A DNA stretch of 64,000 nt from Neisseria cinerea (GTDB taxonomy: Bacteria; Pseudomonadota; Gammaproteobacteria; Burkholderiales; Neisseriaceae): positions 124,001 to 188,000 of the forward strand of contig NZ_LS483369.1 in NCBI RefSeq assembly GCF_900475315.1. The letters are read 5' to 3'. Numbering within the stretch: the first letter of the stretch is position 1; each line of letters opens with the position of its first letter. Shown piece by piece: positions 17,965 to 27,364 of this stretch. The notes beneath the pieces are model-generated. The model had not been told where the DNA came from, ran no database searches, and saw only the letters and a program-made list of their open reading frames with translations. The position numbers and the translations under genes are program-made.

Positions 17965-19980
17965 ATGAGTAAATCCCGTAGATCTACCCCGCTTCTTTTA
18001 CATCCGTGGTTCGCTTTTTTCAGTTCGATGCGTTTTGCTGTCGCTCTGCTCAGCCTGTTGGGTATTGCGTCAGTAATCGGTACGGTTTTGCAGCAAAATC
18101 AGTTGCAAACAGATTACCTGGTCAAATTCGGTCCGTTTTGGACTCGGATTTTTGATTTTTTGGGTTTGTACGATGTCTATGCTTCGGCATGGTTTGTCGT
18201 CATAATGATGTTTCTGGTGGTTTCTACCAGCTTGTGTTTAATCCGTAACGTTCCGCCGTTTTGGCGTGAAATGAAGTCTTTCCGGGAAAAGGTTAAGGAA
18301 AAATCTCTGGCGGCAATGCGCCACTCTTCGCTGCTGGATGTAAAAATTGCGCCTGATGTTGCCAAACGGTATCTGGAAGTACAAGGTTTTCAGGGAAAAA
18401 CCATTAACCGTGAAGACGGTTCGGTTTTGATTGCAGCTAAAAAAGGCACGATGAACAAATGGGGCTATATCTTTGCCCATATTGCTTTGATTGTCATTTG
18501 TTTGGGCGGTCTGATAGACAGCAACCTGCTGTTGAAGCTGGGTATGCTGACCGGACGGATTGTCCCAGATAATCAGGCGGTTTATGCTAAGGATTTCAAA
18601 CCCGAAAGTATTTTGGGGGCTGCTAATTTGTCATTTAGGGGGAATGTCAGTATTTCCGAAGGGCAAAGTGCAGACGTAGTTTTCCTGAATGCTGACAACG
18701 GAATGCTGGTTCAGGATCTGCCTTTTGAAGTTAAGTTAAAAAAATTTCATATTGATTTTTACAATACCGGAATGCCGCGAGATTTTGCCAGCGATATTGA
18801 GGTGACGGATAAGGCTACCGGCAAGAAACTTGAGCGGACTATCCGGGTCAATCATCCGCTGACATTGCACGGTATTACCATTTATCAGGCAAGCTTTGCG
18901 GATGGCGGTTCGGATTTGACATTTAAGGCGTGGAATCTGGGTGATGCCTCGCGAGAACCTGTTGTATTGAAGGCGACGTCTATGCGGCAGTTCCCGCTGG
19001 ATATCGGCAGGCATAAATACCGTCTTGAATTTGATCAGTTTACTTCGATGAACGTGGAGGACATGAGTGAGGACGGGAAACGGGAAAAAAGTCTGAATTC
19101 CACCTTGAATGATGTCCGTGCCGTCTCTCAGGAAGGTAAGAAATACACCAATATCGGTCCTTCCATTGTTTACCGCATTCGTGATGCGGCAGGGCAGGCG
19201 GTCGAATATAAAAACTATATGCTGCCGGTTTTGCAGGAACAGGATTATTTTTGGATTACCGGCACGCGCAGCGGTTTGCAACAGCAATACCGTTGGCTGC
19301 GTATTCCTTTGGACAAACAAGGGAAAGCGGACACTTTCATGGCATTGCGCGAGTTTTTGAAAGATGGGGAAGGGCTGAAGCGCCTGGTATCTGATGCCAC
19401 TAAAGACGCGCCTGCCGAAATCAGGGAACAGTTTATACTGGCGGCAGAAAATACGCTGAATATCTTTGCGCGAAAGGGCTATTTGGGATTGGATGAGTTT
19501 ATTACAACCAATATTCCGAAAGAGCAGCAGGAGAAAATGCAGGGTTATTTTTATGAAATGCTTTATGGTGTGATGAATGCGGCTTTGGATGAAACCATCC
19601 GCCGATACGGATTGCCGGAATGGCAGCAGGATGAAGCGCGAAACCGTTTCTTACTGCACAGTATGGATGCATACACGGGATTAACGGAATATCCCGCCCC
19701 AATGCTGCTGCAACTGGATGGGTTTTCGGAAGTGCGTTCCTCAGGTTTGCAGATGACCCGCTCGCCCGGTTCGCTTTTGGTCTATCTCGGTTCGGTATTG
19801 TTGGTTTTAGGTACGGTATTCATGTTTTATGTGCGGGAAAAGCGTGCATGGATATTGTTTTCAGATGGCAAAATCCGTTTTGCCATGTCTTCTGCCCGCA
19901 GCGAACGGGATTTGCAGAAGGAATTTCCAAAACATGTCGAGAGTCTGCAACGGCTCGGCAAGGACTTGAATCATGACTGA
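17965..19980 (+). CDS. resB: cytochrome c biogenesis protein ResB/CcsB
   Basis: 671 residues from ATG 17965 (MSKSRRSTP); an upstream in-frame TTG is unlikely. Membrane segments lie near 20-40, 70-95 and 160-185, then a large periplasmic domain, and a last helix near 600-625, as in ResB/Ccs1 proteins. With ResC it forms the System II haem lyase, which exports haem and attaches it to apocytochromes c. The TGA overlaps the next ATG by 8 bp. The gene follows a dihaem cytochrome c4. Confidence 0.94.
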   Translation: MSKSRRSTPLLLHPWFAFFSSMRFAVALLSLLGIASVIGTVLQQNQLQTDYLVKFGPFWTRIFDFLGLYDVYASAWFVVIMMFLVVSTSLCLIRNVPPFWREMKSFREKVKEKSLAAMRHSSLLDVKIAPDVAKRYLEVQGFQGKTINREDGSVLIAAKKGTMNKWGYIFAHIALIVICLGGLIDSNLLLKLGMLTGRIVPDNQAVYAKDFKPESILGAANLSFRGNVSISEGQSADVVFLNADNGMLVQDLPFEVKLKKFHIDFYNTGMPRDFASDIEVTDKATGKKLERTIRVNHPLTLHGITIYQASFADGGSDLTFKAWNLGDASREPVVLKATSMRQFPLDIGRHKYRLEFDQFTSMNVEDMSEDGKREKSLNSTLNDVRAVSQEGKKYTNIGPSIVYRIRDAAGQAVEYKNYMLPVLQEQDYFWITGTRSGLQQQYRWLRIPLDKQGKADTFMALREFLKDGEGLKRLVSDATKDAPAEIREQFILAAENTLNIFARKGYLGLDEFITTNIPKEQQEKMQGYFYEMLYGVMNAALDETIRRYGLPEWQQDEARNRFLLHSMDAYTGLTEYPAPMLLQLDGFSEVRSSGLQMTRSPGSLLVYLGSVLLVLGTVFMFYVREKRAWILFSDGKIRFAMSSARSERDLQKEFPKHVESLQRLGKDLNHD

Positions 19981-21160
19981 ACACTATAAAACCCTTCCTG
20001 AACACGAACTGCTGGTCCGAAAGTCTTTTATCCGTAATTTGAATATCTGGGATTGGGTGTTTGCCGCGCTGGTTTTTTCGGGTACGGTTTTTGTACAGAC
20101 TTTATCCGGTGTCCGTATGGATATATATGAAACGGTTATTTTATGGGTAAGTGCCGGTATTGCCGTGTTTTTGGGCTGGTTTTTCAAACCTGTACGCTGG
20201 TTTGTGCCACTGTGCATATTGCTTGCTTATGCTGCCGTCGGTTTGTACGGGGGCAACATCAAATCGGCAGAAGGATTTTTGCTGCGGTATTTCCTAAGCA
20301 GTCAGTCGGCGATTATGTGGCAGTGCGCATTCGTCTTTTTCGCTTTGTTTGCCTATATTTCGGGCGCGGTTTTGGCAAGTGTCAAAAATGTGCCGACTAA
20401 TACGCTTTTGGGTATAGGAAACGTATTTGCGTGGGTGTCGGCACTGGCGGGGTTTACGGGACTTTTAGTGCGTTGGCACGAAAGCTATCTGCTCCGTCCG
20501 GATGCAGGTCATATTCCCGTGTCCAACCTTTATGAAGTCTTCATCCTGTTTTTGGTGATTACCGCGCTGATGTATCTTTATTATGAAGGTAAGTTCGCCA
20601 TACAGAAATTAGGCGGTTTCGTATTCAGTTTTATGGCGGTCGTCGTCGGCTTTGTATTATGGTACAGCGTATCCCGTGAGGCTCATACCATCCAGCCGCT
20701 GATTCCGGCATTGCAATCTTGGTGGATGAAGATACACGTTCCGGCAAACTTTATCGGTTACGGCGCATTTTGTATTTCTGCCATGCTGGCTATTGCCGAA
20801 CTGGTTTCCTTGAATGCGGAAGAGAAGGGAAGGAAGACGTGGCTGCCGCCGTCGGCATTGATTGATGAGGTTATGTATAAGGCGATTGCCGTCGGCTTTT
20901 TGTTTTTTACCATTGCGACCATTTTGGGTGCGCTGTGGGCGGCAGATGCGTGGGGCCGTTATTGGAGTTGGGACCCGAAAGAGACTTGGGCGTTTATCGT
21001 TTGGTTGAATTATGCCGTGTGGCTGCATTTGAGGTTGGTTGCCGGTTGGCGCGGACGCGTGTTGGCATGGTGGGCAATTATCGGCTTGTTTGTAACTGCC
21101 TTTGCCTTTATCGGGGTCAATATGTTCCTGAGCGGCCTGCATTCTTATGGAACGCTGTAA
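19973..21160 (+). CDS. resC: cytochrome c biogenesis protein ResC/CcsA
   Basis: 395 residues with about eight membrane segments. The tryptophan-rich haem-handling motif reads 'WGRYWSWDPKETWAF' near residue 325, and the flanking histidines expected for CcsA/CcmC-type proteins are present. It pairs with ResB in System II cytochrome c maturation. Its start codon lies inside the resB end, so the two are translated together. Confidence 0.95.
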   Translation: MTEHYKTLPEHELLVRKSFIRNLNIWDWVFAALVFSGTVFVQTLSGVRMDIYETVILWVSAGIAVFLGWFFKPVRWFVPLCILLAYAAVGLYGGNIKSAEGFLLRYFLSSQSAIMWQCAFVFFALFAYISGAVLASVKNVPTNTLLGIGNVFAWVSALAGFTGLLVRWHESYLLRPDAGHIPVSNLYEVFILFLVITALMYLYYEGKFAIQKLGGFVFSFMAVVVGFVLWYSVSREAHTIQPLIPALQSWWMKIHVPANFIGYGAFCISAMLAIAELVSLNAEEKGRKTWLPPSALIDEVMYKAIAVGFLFFTIATILGALWAADAWGRYWSWDPKETWAFIVWLNYAVWLHLRLVAGWRGRVLAWWAIIGLFVTAFAFIGVNMFLSGLHSYGTL

Positions 21161-21528
21161 TCTTAAGGGTTTGAGCGGAAACTCTGTTCCGGATGAATTC
21201 CTTGTGAGGGATAAAGAACCGGCATCGTGGCAACATCATCAGAATAATACATTAGAGAGATGAAAAACTGCCGGATGCAGGGGGAAAGTGCATCATGGTT
21301 GGCGTATCGGATTTGCCAAAGAATGCCGATACCGCTTGCCTATCGGATAAAGTTGATTATTTCAGAGCCGACGTTTGAGGTGAAAGAAATAACGCCGGCA
21401 AGCCGTCGGGAAAGGTCATCATAGACGAACGATATCCGAATCGTGCAGAAGGCCTTTCAGACGGTATTTTCTTTAATAGACAGGAAATCCTTTAAAAAAC
21501 ATCTTCAATTTTCAGACGGCATTAAATC
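21161..21528. other. intergenic stretch before tsaD without a recognisable gene
   Basis: 368 bp with no convincing coding frame on either strand. Single uptake sequences occur near 21458 (a variant) and directly before the tsaD ATG, where TTCAGACGGCAT ends 8 bp before the start codon. No terminator hairpin or known RNA motif was recognised. Confidence 0.5.
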
Positions 21529-22593
21529 ATGTTGGTATTAGGAATCGAATCTTCATGTGACGAAACCGGTGTCGCGCTTTATGATACGGAGCGCGGCCTT
21601 TTGGCACATCATTTGCATACGCAGATGGCAATGCACGCCGAGTATGGCGGTGTTGTGCCGGAATTGGCAAGCCGCGACCATATACGACGATTGGTTCCGC
21701 TGACAGAAGGTTGCTTGAAGGAAGCCGGAGTGTCGTATGGCGACGTCGATGCAGTTGCCTTTACCCAAGGCCCAGGTTTGGGCGGTGCGTTGCTGGCGGG
21801 GTCGAGTTACGCCAATGCCCTGGCTTTTGCGCTGGATAAGCCCGTTATCCCCGTCCATCATTTGGAAGGACATTTACTTTCCCCCCTGTTGGCGGATGAA
21901 AAACCCGAATTTCCTTTTGTCGCCCTGCTGGTTTCGGGCGGGCATACTCAGATTATGGCCGTACGGGGAATCGGCGATTACGAACTTCTAGGAGAAAGTG
22001 TCGATGATGCGGCCGGCGAGGCATTCGATAAAACGGCAAAATTGCTCGGATTGCCGTATCCGGGTGGCGCAAAGCTTTCCGAACTTGCCAAATCAGGCAG
22101 CCCCGAAGCCTTTATTTTCCCACGCCCGATGATTCATTCCGACGATTTGCAGATGAGTTTTTCGGGATTGAAAACCGCTGTTTTGACTGCCGTTGAAAAA
22201 GTGCGCGAGGCAAACGGTTCGGAAACCATACCCGAGCAAACCCGTAACGACATTTGCCGTGCATTTCAGGATGCGGTTGTGGACGTATTGACGGCAAAAG
22301 TGAAAAAGGCCTTGTTGCAGACGGGATTCAGAACGCTGGTTGTGGCAGGCGGTGTTGGTGCGAATTGGAAGCTGCGCGAAACGTTCGGCAGCTTGTCGGT
22401 GCAAGAACCTGTGCAAAAAGGCAGGCCGAAAAACCGCGAGGAAAAGGTCAATGTATTTTTTCCACCGATGGCATATTGCACGGACAACGGCGCAATGATT
22501 GCTTTTGCAGGTGCAATGCATTTGAAAACGGGTAGAGAGGCCGGCGCATTCAATGTACGCCCGCGCTGGCCGTTGTCCGAAATCGTCAAATGA
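21529..22593 (+). CDS. tsaD: tRNA N6-adenosine threonylcarbamoyltransferase TsaD
   Basis: 354 residues. The N-terminus [19 protein letters not shown] is diagnostic, the metal-binding HHLEGH motif lies near residue 108, and 'VSGGHTQI' and '[17 protein letters not shown]' follow. TsaD transfers threonylcarbamoyl to A37 of ANN-decoding tRNAs together with TsaB and TsaE. No partner gene lies nearby. An uptake sequence ends just before the start codon. Confidence 0.97.
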   Translation: MLVLGIESSCDETGVALYDTERGLLAHHLHTQMAMHAEYGGVVPELASRDHIRRLVPLTEGCLKEAGVSYGDVDAVAFTQGPGLGGALLAGSSYANALAFALDKPVIPVHHLEGHLLSPLLADEKPEFPFVALLVSGGHTQIMAVRGIGDYELLGESVDDAAGEAFDKTAKLLGLPYPGGAKLSELAKSGSPEAFIFPRPMIHSDDLQMSFSGLKTAVLTAVEKVREANGSETIPEQTRNDICRAFQDAVVDVLTAKVKKALLQTGFRTLVVAGGVGANWKLRETFGSLSVQEPVQKGRPKNREEKVNVFFPPMAYCTDNGAMIAFAGAMHLKTGREAGAFNVRPRWPLSEIVK

Positions 22594-22594
22594 C

Positions 22595-22629
22595 AAAATG
22601 CCGTCTGAAATTGTTCAGACGGCATTTTT
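22595..22629. terminator. uptake-sequence hairpin between tsaD and lpxL2
   Basis: AAAATGCCGTCTGAA, a 3-base loop, and the inverse followed by TTTTT. It lies between convergent genes and has the A-stem-T form of a bidirectional terminator. Confidence 0.85.
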
Positions 22630-22636
22630 ATTTTCG

Positions 22637-23488
22637 TTACGGTGCTTTATAGCGGTTGTACATGAACAGATACTGGGTAGGAAAGCGGCGTATCCAATAT
22701 TCGGTATTGCGGTTGAATACGGCGGCATCATGGGTTTTGTCGCCGGTCAATTCTCCTTGAAGGGGACTGATGTGTAAGGCAAAACCCTGCCCGTCAGGCA
22801 GGCGTTCGCTGCAAAAGAACAGCGTACTTACGCCTTTGACGTTTGCCAGTTTTGCCGCCAGCGTCATGGTATAGGCAGGTTTGCCGAAGAAATCCACCCA
22901 TACGCCTTCCCCGCCTTCTTGAGGGGAGGGGACATGGTCGGGCAGGACGATGGTTGCTTCGCCCGCACGTAGGGCTTTGATGATTTGTTTGACCCCTTGT
23001 ATGCTGGTAGGCGCGGTTTTTCCTTTGCCGCGAACCCTGCCTGCCTGCATCACTTTGTCTATTGCTTTAATTTTCGGCGGTTTATACATGGCGGTTAAGG
23101 GGAATGGCAGCCTTTGGCTGATATATCGCCCCCCTAAGTCGTAGCTGCCTATGTGCGGCGTGATAAACAGCAGCCCTTCGTGTTTGTCCAAAGCTTCTTG
23201 AACATATTCCCAACCCTGTACCGACTTGAACAGTGTTTCGATGTCCTCCGGTTTTTTGAAAAATGCGAGGGCAAGTTCCAAACCGCTTTTTGCTGTTTCC
23301 GCAAATACGGCTTTCACCGTTTTCGGGTCGGGATTCATGCCTGCCTGACGCATATTGGCAATAATGCGTTCTCGGTCTTCTTTGCGCAGGTAAAACGCCA
23401 GATGTCCGAGGAAAACACCCAATTTGTGCAGAAAGGGCAGGGGCAGCAGGGAAAAGGATTTGAGCAGGGCGGTCAGTAGGATGTGCAT
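22637..23488 (-). CDS. lpxL2: lipid A late acyltransferase (LpxL2 type)
   Basis: 283 residues from ATG 23488 (MHILLTALLKSF). An N-terminal membrane helix is followed by the catalytic HX4D motif in 'TPHIGSYDLGG' and by 'IVLPDHVPSPQEGG'. It adds a secondary acyl chain to lipid A at the inner membrane. Its position by tsaD and metK matches, from memory, LpxL2 of meningococcus rather than the separate LpxL1. Commensal Neisseria are reported to lack LpxL1. ATG 23533 (298 residues) is another possible start, and none has a strong ribosome-binding site. Confidence 0.88.
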   Translation of the reverse strand: MHILLTALLKSFSLLPLPFLHKLGVFLGHLAFYLRKEDRERIIANMRQAGMNPDPKTVKAVFAETAKSGLELALAFFKKPEDIETLFKSVQGWEYVQEALDKHEGLLFITPHIGSYDLGGRYISQRLPFPLTAMYKPPKIKAIDKVMQAGRVRGKGKTAPTSIQGVKQIIKALRAGEATIVLPDHVPSPQEGGEGVWVDFFGKPAYTMTLAAKLANVKGVSTLFFCSERLPDGQGFALHISPLQGELTGDKTHDAAVFNRNTEYWIRRFPTQYLFMYNRYKAP

Positions 23489-23554
23489 AACGGGGAAGCA
23501 AGGGGGAAACAGCCTGAATTGTAAACGAAACATGCCGTCTGAAAAAGGGAAGTA

Positions 23555-23583
23555 TTGCGGCAATATGCCTTTTCTGCTACGAT
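23555..23583 (+). promoter_or_regulatory. promoter for candidate small RNA upstream of metK
   Basis: TTGCGG (23555-23560), 17 bp, then TACGAT (23578-23583), with TG one base before the -10. Transcription would begin near 23590, facing metK and away from lpxL2. Confidence 0.6.
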
Positions 23584-23589
23584 GCGCGC

Positions 23590-23711
23590 TGCATTAAGAG
23601 TTGGGAATTCCATGCCAACCTGCTTTTCAAACGGAAAGGTAAGGTGGACGGTTGAAAAACCGATGTGGCTCGCCAGAGCAATCCAAACCCGCTTAATGCG
23701 GGAATTTTTTT
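23590..23711 (+). ncRNA. candidate structured small RNA / leader ahead of metK
   Basis: About 122 nt bounded by the promoter at 23555-23583 and an intrinsic terminator at its 3' end (CCCGC, loop TTAAT, GCGGG, then seven T ending at 23711). Three more hairpins are visible: GTTGG/CCAAC near 23605-23625, CGGTT-GAAA-AACCG near 23649-23662, and GCTC-GCCA-GAGC near 23668-23679. There is no open reading frame of note. metK appears to have its own extended -10 (TGTTATGAT near 23793), so this may be a free small RNA rather than an attenuator. I do not recognise the family; a SAM-linked riboswitch cannot be excluded by eye. Confidence 0.55.
23688..23711 (+). terminator. intrinsic terminator of the candidate small RNA
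   Basis: CCCGC-TTAAT-GCGGG stem-loop, two A, then TTTTTTT: a textbook Rho-independent terminator with no protein gene directly upstream on this strand. Confidence 0.85.
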
Positions 23712-23869
23712 GCCTGTAAGAAACGCGCAACAGGATTCCGAAACAGTAGGCAAGTGCGAATGTTTCTCACTTGTATAGAGAAAAAGCGGAGTTTTTGTTA
23801 TGATTTCCGCTGTCCGAAATAAAAGGCCGTCTGAAAACACAGCAGCCTGTTTTTAATGAAAGAATAGCA

Positions 23870-25039
23870 ATGAGCGAATATCTGTTTACTTCCGAATCGG
23901 TATCCGAAGGCCATCCGGATAAAGTTGCCGACCAAGTATCTGATGCAATTTTGGATGCCATCTTGGCGCAAGACCCCAAAGCGCGTGTCGCGGCGGAAAC
24001 CTTGGTCAACACAGGCTTGTGCGTATTGGCGGGCGAAATTACCACCACCGCCCAAGTGGACTACATCAAAGTCGCACGTGAAACCATCAAACGCATCGGC
24101 TACAACTCCTCCGAACTGGGTTTTGACGCCAACGGCTGCGCAGTCGGCGTGTACTACGACCAACAATCCCCCGACATCGCCCAAGGCGTAAACGAAGGCG
24201 AAGGTATCGACTTGAACCAAGGCGCAGGCGACCAAGGTCTGATGTTCGGCTACGCCTGCGACGAAACCCCGACCCTGATGCCGTTTGCCATCTATTACAG
24301 CCACCGCCTGATGCAGCGTCAAAGCGAATTGCGCAAAGACGGCCGCCTGCCTTGGCTGCGCCCTGATGCTAAAGCGCAGCTGACCGTGGTTTACGACAGC
24401 GAAACCGGCAAAGTAAAACGCATCGACACCGTCGTCCTGTCTACCCAGCACGATCCTGCCATCAGCCATGAAGAACTGAGCAAAGCCGTGATTGAGCAGA
24501 TTATCAAGCCCGTTTTGCCGTCTGAACTGCTGACCGACGAAACCAAATACCTGATCAACCCGACCGGCCGCTTCGTTATCGGCGGCCCGCAAGGCGACTG
24601 CGGTCTGACCGGCCGTAAAATCATCGTCGATACCTACGGCGGCGCAGCTCCGCACGGCGGCGGCGCGTTCTCCGGCAAAGACCCGTCCAAAGTGGACCGT
24701 TCCGCCGCTTACGCTTGCCGCTATGTTGCGAAAAACATCGTAGCCGCCGGTTTGGCAACCCAATGCCAAATCCAAGTTTCCTACGCCATCGGCGTTGCCG
24801 AACCGACTTCGATTTCCATCGACACTTTCGGCACAGGCAAAATCAGCGAAGAAAAACTGATTGCCTTAGTTCGCGAACATTTCGACCTGCGTCCTAAAGG
24901 CATCGTCCAAATGCTCGATCTCTTGCGCCCTATTTACGGCAAATCCGCCGCCTACGGCCACTTCGGCCGCGAAGAGCCTGAATTTACTTGGGAGCGCACT
25001 GACAAAGCTGCCGCACTGAAGGCAGCTGCAGGGCTGTAA
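23870..25039 (+). CDS. metK: S-adenosylmethionine synthetase
   Basis: 389 residues. The N-terminal GHPDK motif (residues 14-18), '[12 protein letters not shown]' and '[16 protein letters not shown]' are the expected ATP, methionine and metal sites. It makes S-adenosylmethionine from methionine and ATP in the cytoplasm. An uptake sequence (AGGCCGTCTGAA) lies about 45 bp before the ATG. Codon use here is clearly more C/G-ending and biased than in neighbouring genes, fitting high expression. Confidence 0.98.
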   Translation: MSEYLFTSESVSEGHPDKVADQVSDAILDAILAQDPKARVAAETLVNTGLCVLAGEITTTAQVDYIKVARETIKRIGYNSSELGFDANGCAVGVYYDQQSPDIAQGVNEGEGIDLNQGAGDQGLMFGYACDETPTLMPFAIYYSHRLMQRQSELRKDGRLPWLRPDAKAQLTVVYDSETGKVKRIDTVVLSTQHDPAISHEELSKAVIEQIIKPVLPSELLTDETKYLINPTGRFVIGGPQGDCGLTGRKIIVDTYGGAAPHGGGAFSGKDPSKVDRSAAYACRYVAKNIVAAGLATQCQIQVSYAIGVAEPTSISIDTFGTGKISEEKLIALVREHFDLRPKGIVQMLDLLRPIYGKSAAYGHFGREEPEFTWERTDKAAALKAAAGL

Positions 25040-25055
25040 TTTCAGTTTGAACATC

Positions 25056-25090
25056 AAAAATGCCGTCTGAACAGTTCAGACGGCATTTTT
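25056..25090. terminator. uptake-sequence hairpin between metK and dacB
   Basis: AAAAATGCCGTCTGAA, 3-base loop, inverse, TTTTT, between convergent genes. Confidence 0.85.
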
Positions 25091-25103
25091 ATATTTTCCT
25101 GTT

Positions 25104-26513
25104 TCAGGCGTGACGTTCTTTGCACATCAGTTTTGCATCCAGCCAGCCGTCGCCTCCGGGAATGATATTTTTAGAAACGAAGTTGTCCAAATCAGGCAGT
25201 AGGGAAACGGCACGTCCGCTGTTGATGATGACCACCACCACCATCGGTTTGTCGCCCAGCCAGTAGCCTGCCAATGCGCGGACATTGTTGAGCGTGCCTG
25301 TTTTCAGGTGCAGAAGCCCGCCGCTTTGCTTGAGGCGGTTGCGCAAAGTTCCGTCTGTACCGGCGATAGGGAGCGTGTCGATGAAATCTTGTGCAAACGG
25401 GCTGAAATAGGCTTTTTCCAGCATTTGCGCCATCATTTTTGCAGTCAGCTGCTCTTTCCTCGACAAACCGGAACCGTTTTCCAAAACCAAATCCGCAACA
25501 TCGACACCGGAAACGGCAAGCTCGCGCTTGACGGCCGCCGCCGCCTGGTCGGAAACGGTGGGCAATTTGCTGTTGCCGCCCAGTTTCAGGAAGACGGACC
25601 GTGCAATCAGATTGTCCGAACGTTTGTTCATGTCCGTCAAAATTTCCTTCATCGGTTTGGAGTGTACAAGTGCAAGCGTCTGTGCGCCTTCCGGCGTGTC
25701 GGATATGCCGATGCCATCTGAAATCTGTCCTCCGCCGAGCAGCCAGTGGTTGGTAAAGCTCTGATGAATCAGTTCTTCAAGCGGAAACATTCGGACATCG
25801 ACTGCCTTGCCCAGACAGCTTCCAGGGATGGTGCCGCGCAGTTTCAGCATATTATCGGTAAAAGACGCATGCATCAGTTTCTTGACTGAAGGGCAGGACG
25901 CTTTGGCCGAGGTAATTTTCAGGCTGTTTTGGGCACGGATATCCGGCAGAGGCGGATTGGTGAGGATATCGATACCGTTGGCAGAATTACGTTCGGCACG
26001 GACTCTGACCATGCCTGAGGAGAGCATGGTCGGATTGGGGGAAGTCATAAAAGGAGAGCCGCCGTCGGCTTCGAAATCGTCGGGACTGCCGACTTCTCCC
26101 CACAGCTTGTGGTCGAGTATCAGGTGTCCCGTGATATTGCGGATGCCTTTGTCGCGCAACTGGCGTTGGACGGCAAGCAGGTTTTCCTGATCGAAAACGG
26201 GGTCGCCACTGCCTACCCAGTACAAATCGCCATCGAGCGTGCCGTTACTCACTTTGCCGTTGCTTTTAAATGCCGTCGTCCAGCGATAATTGCTGCCGAA
26301 GGTTTTGAAGGCGGTAAAGGCCGTGATAAGTTTCATGGTGGAGGCGGGGTTTACGGGAACATCCGCACGGTGGTCGATAATGACTTTGCCGCTGTCGAGC
26401 TCTTGGACATATACGGCGATTTCGTTTTGCGGAATGCGGCCGGTATCGAGTGCTTGCGCAGCCAGCGAGGTTAGAAGCAGCAGCAGGGAGGCTGCTGTTT
26501 TGGGGAAATTCAT
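25104..26513 (-). CDS. dacB: D-alanyl-D-alanine carboxypeptidase/endopeptidase (PBP3, PBP4 family)
   Basis: 469 residues from ATG 26513 (MNFPKTAASLLLLL), giving a signal peptide that ends near AQA-LDT. Serine peptidase S13 motifs are Ser58-Thr-Met-Lys61, 'RSDN' (SXN) and 'LKTGT'. The long insert between the first two motifs is typical of the PBP4 class. In the periplasm it trims and cleaves peptidoglycan crosslinks. In gonococcus the equivalent is called PBP3. A longer in-frame start at 26540 would put charged residues before the signal and is less likely. Confidence 0.94.
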   Translation of the reverse strand: MNFPKTAASLLLLLTSLAAQALDTGRIPQNEIAVYVQELDSGKVIIDHRADVPVNPASTMKLITAFTAFKTFGSNYRWTTAFKSNGKVSNGTLDGDLYWVGSGDPVFDQENLLAVQRQLRDKGIRNITGHLILDHKLWGEVGSPDDFEADGGSPFMTSPNPTMLSSGMVRVRAERNSANGIDILTNPPLPDIRAQNSLKITSAKASCPSVKKLMHASFTDNMLKLRGTIPGSCLGKAVDVRMFPLEELIHQSFTNHWLLGGGQISDGIGISDTPEGAQTLALVHSKPMKEILTDMNKRSDNLIARSVFLKLGGNSKLPTVSDQAAAAVKRELAVSGVDVADLVLENGSGLSRKEQLTAKMMAQMLEKAYFSPFAQDFIDTLPIAGTDGTLRNRLKQSGGLLHLKTGTLNNVRALAGYWLGDKPMVVVVIINSGRAVSLLPDLDNFVSKNIIPGGDGWLDAKLMCKERHA

Positions 26514-26590
26514 GGGTGAATCTGTTGTATAAAAAGGCAATTATAAGGCAAAGTCGGATATGGGGAAACGGAAAGGGCTTGGTTTTCGGG

Positions 26591-26632
26591 TTGTCTGTAT
26601 TAAAAACTGAATATATAATAATTATCATTATG
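26591..26632 (+). promoter_or_regulatory. Fur-box promoter of the flavin reductase gene
   Basis: TTGTCT (26591-26596), 17 bp, TATAAT (26614-26619). Overlapping the -10 and start region, TATAATAATTATCATTATG (26614-26632) matches the Fur consensus GATAATGATAATCATTATC at 15 of 19 positions. This arrangement predicts repression by iron-loaded Fur. Confidence 0.75.
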
Positions 26633-26683
26633 AGAAGTAGGTAGCGTTTAAGGTTAAAACCTTATTGTTCAGGAGGAATTATT

Positions 26684-27250
26684 GTGGCTAAGAAAATCAG
26701 TATTTTAGTGGGTAGTCTGCGTCGTGCTTCTTTTGCACGCAAGGTGGCATTGAATGCGGTACAGATGTTTCCAGAAGGCTATCAGGCGGAAATTGTCGAA
26801 ATCGGGCATCTGCCGCTTTATAATTTCGATTATGACGATCCTGCCGTGGGAGATGTGCAGCTTCCTGAAAGTTATACGGATTTCCGTGAGACGATTAAGG
26901 CTTCAGACGGCATTTTGTTCGTTACTTCCGAAAACAACCGGACTGTGCCGGCATGTTTGAAAAATGCGGTGGACATCGGTTCTAAACCGAATGCCGATGT
27001 GGCGTGGAAACACAAACCTGCCGGTATCATCAGCCATTCCGTCGGTAAGATGGGGGGCTACAGTTCTCAAAAAAACCTGCGTCTTGCTTTGTCTTATTTC
27101 GATATGCCGCTGACAGGGCAGCCTGAGGTGTTTTTGGGCAATTCGCCGACGCTGTTTGATGAAAAAGGCAAATTGATCGACTCTGCAAGGGATTTTGTTC
27201 AGTCATATATTAATCAGTTTGTCTCTCTGGTGGAGAAACACGCAAAATAG
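26684..27250 (+). CDS. NAD(P)H-dependent FMN reductase family protein
   Basis: 188 residues with a flavodoxin-like fold: N-terminal 'ILVGSLRRASFARKVA' (FMN phosphate loop) and 'FVTSENNRTVPACLKNAVD' match the NADPH-dependent FMN reductase/chromate reductase family. It starts with GTG at 26684, 7 bp after a perfect AGGAGG. A Fur box covers its promoter, so a role under iron limitation, such as supplying reduced flavin for ferric reduction or repair, is plausible but not shown. An uptake sequence lies in the coding region near 26903. Confidence 0.85.
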   Translation: MAKKISILVGSLRRASFARKVALNAVQMFPEGYQAEIVEIGHLPLYNFDYDDPAVGDVQLPESYTDFRETIKASDGILFVTSENNRTVPACLKNAVDIGSKPNADVAWKHKPAGIISHSVGKMGGYSSQKNLRLALSYFDMPLTGQPEVFLGNSPTLFDEKGKLIDSARDFVQSYINQFVSLVEKHAK

Positions 27251-27263
27251 GTTGGAAACGGTC

Positions 27264-27296
27264 AAAAACCGCAGAATTTTTGTTCTGCGGTTTTTT
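27264..27296 (+). terminator. intrinsic terminator after the flavin reductase
   Basis: AAACCGCAGAA, short T-rich loop, TTCTGCGGTTTTTT directly after the stop codon. Confidence 0.9.
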
Positions 27297-27364
27297 GTTG
27301 CTGCTAAATTGCAGCTAATGTTCGAGTGTTAGAATAGCCGCGGTTTATCTGAAAGGGAAAGTTG

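Noticed and set aside
21161-21528. Possible small RNA or ORF between resC and tsaD
   Set aside because: No terminator, promoter pair or open frame stood out, unlike the region before metK.
23798-24775. Long minus-strand frame (325 codons) inside metK
   Set aside because: It is antisense to a gene with intact MetK motifs; strong third-position bias in metK keeps the opposite frame open. No start site or family match.
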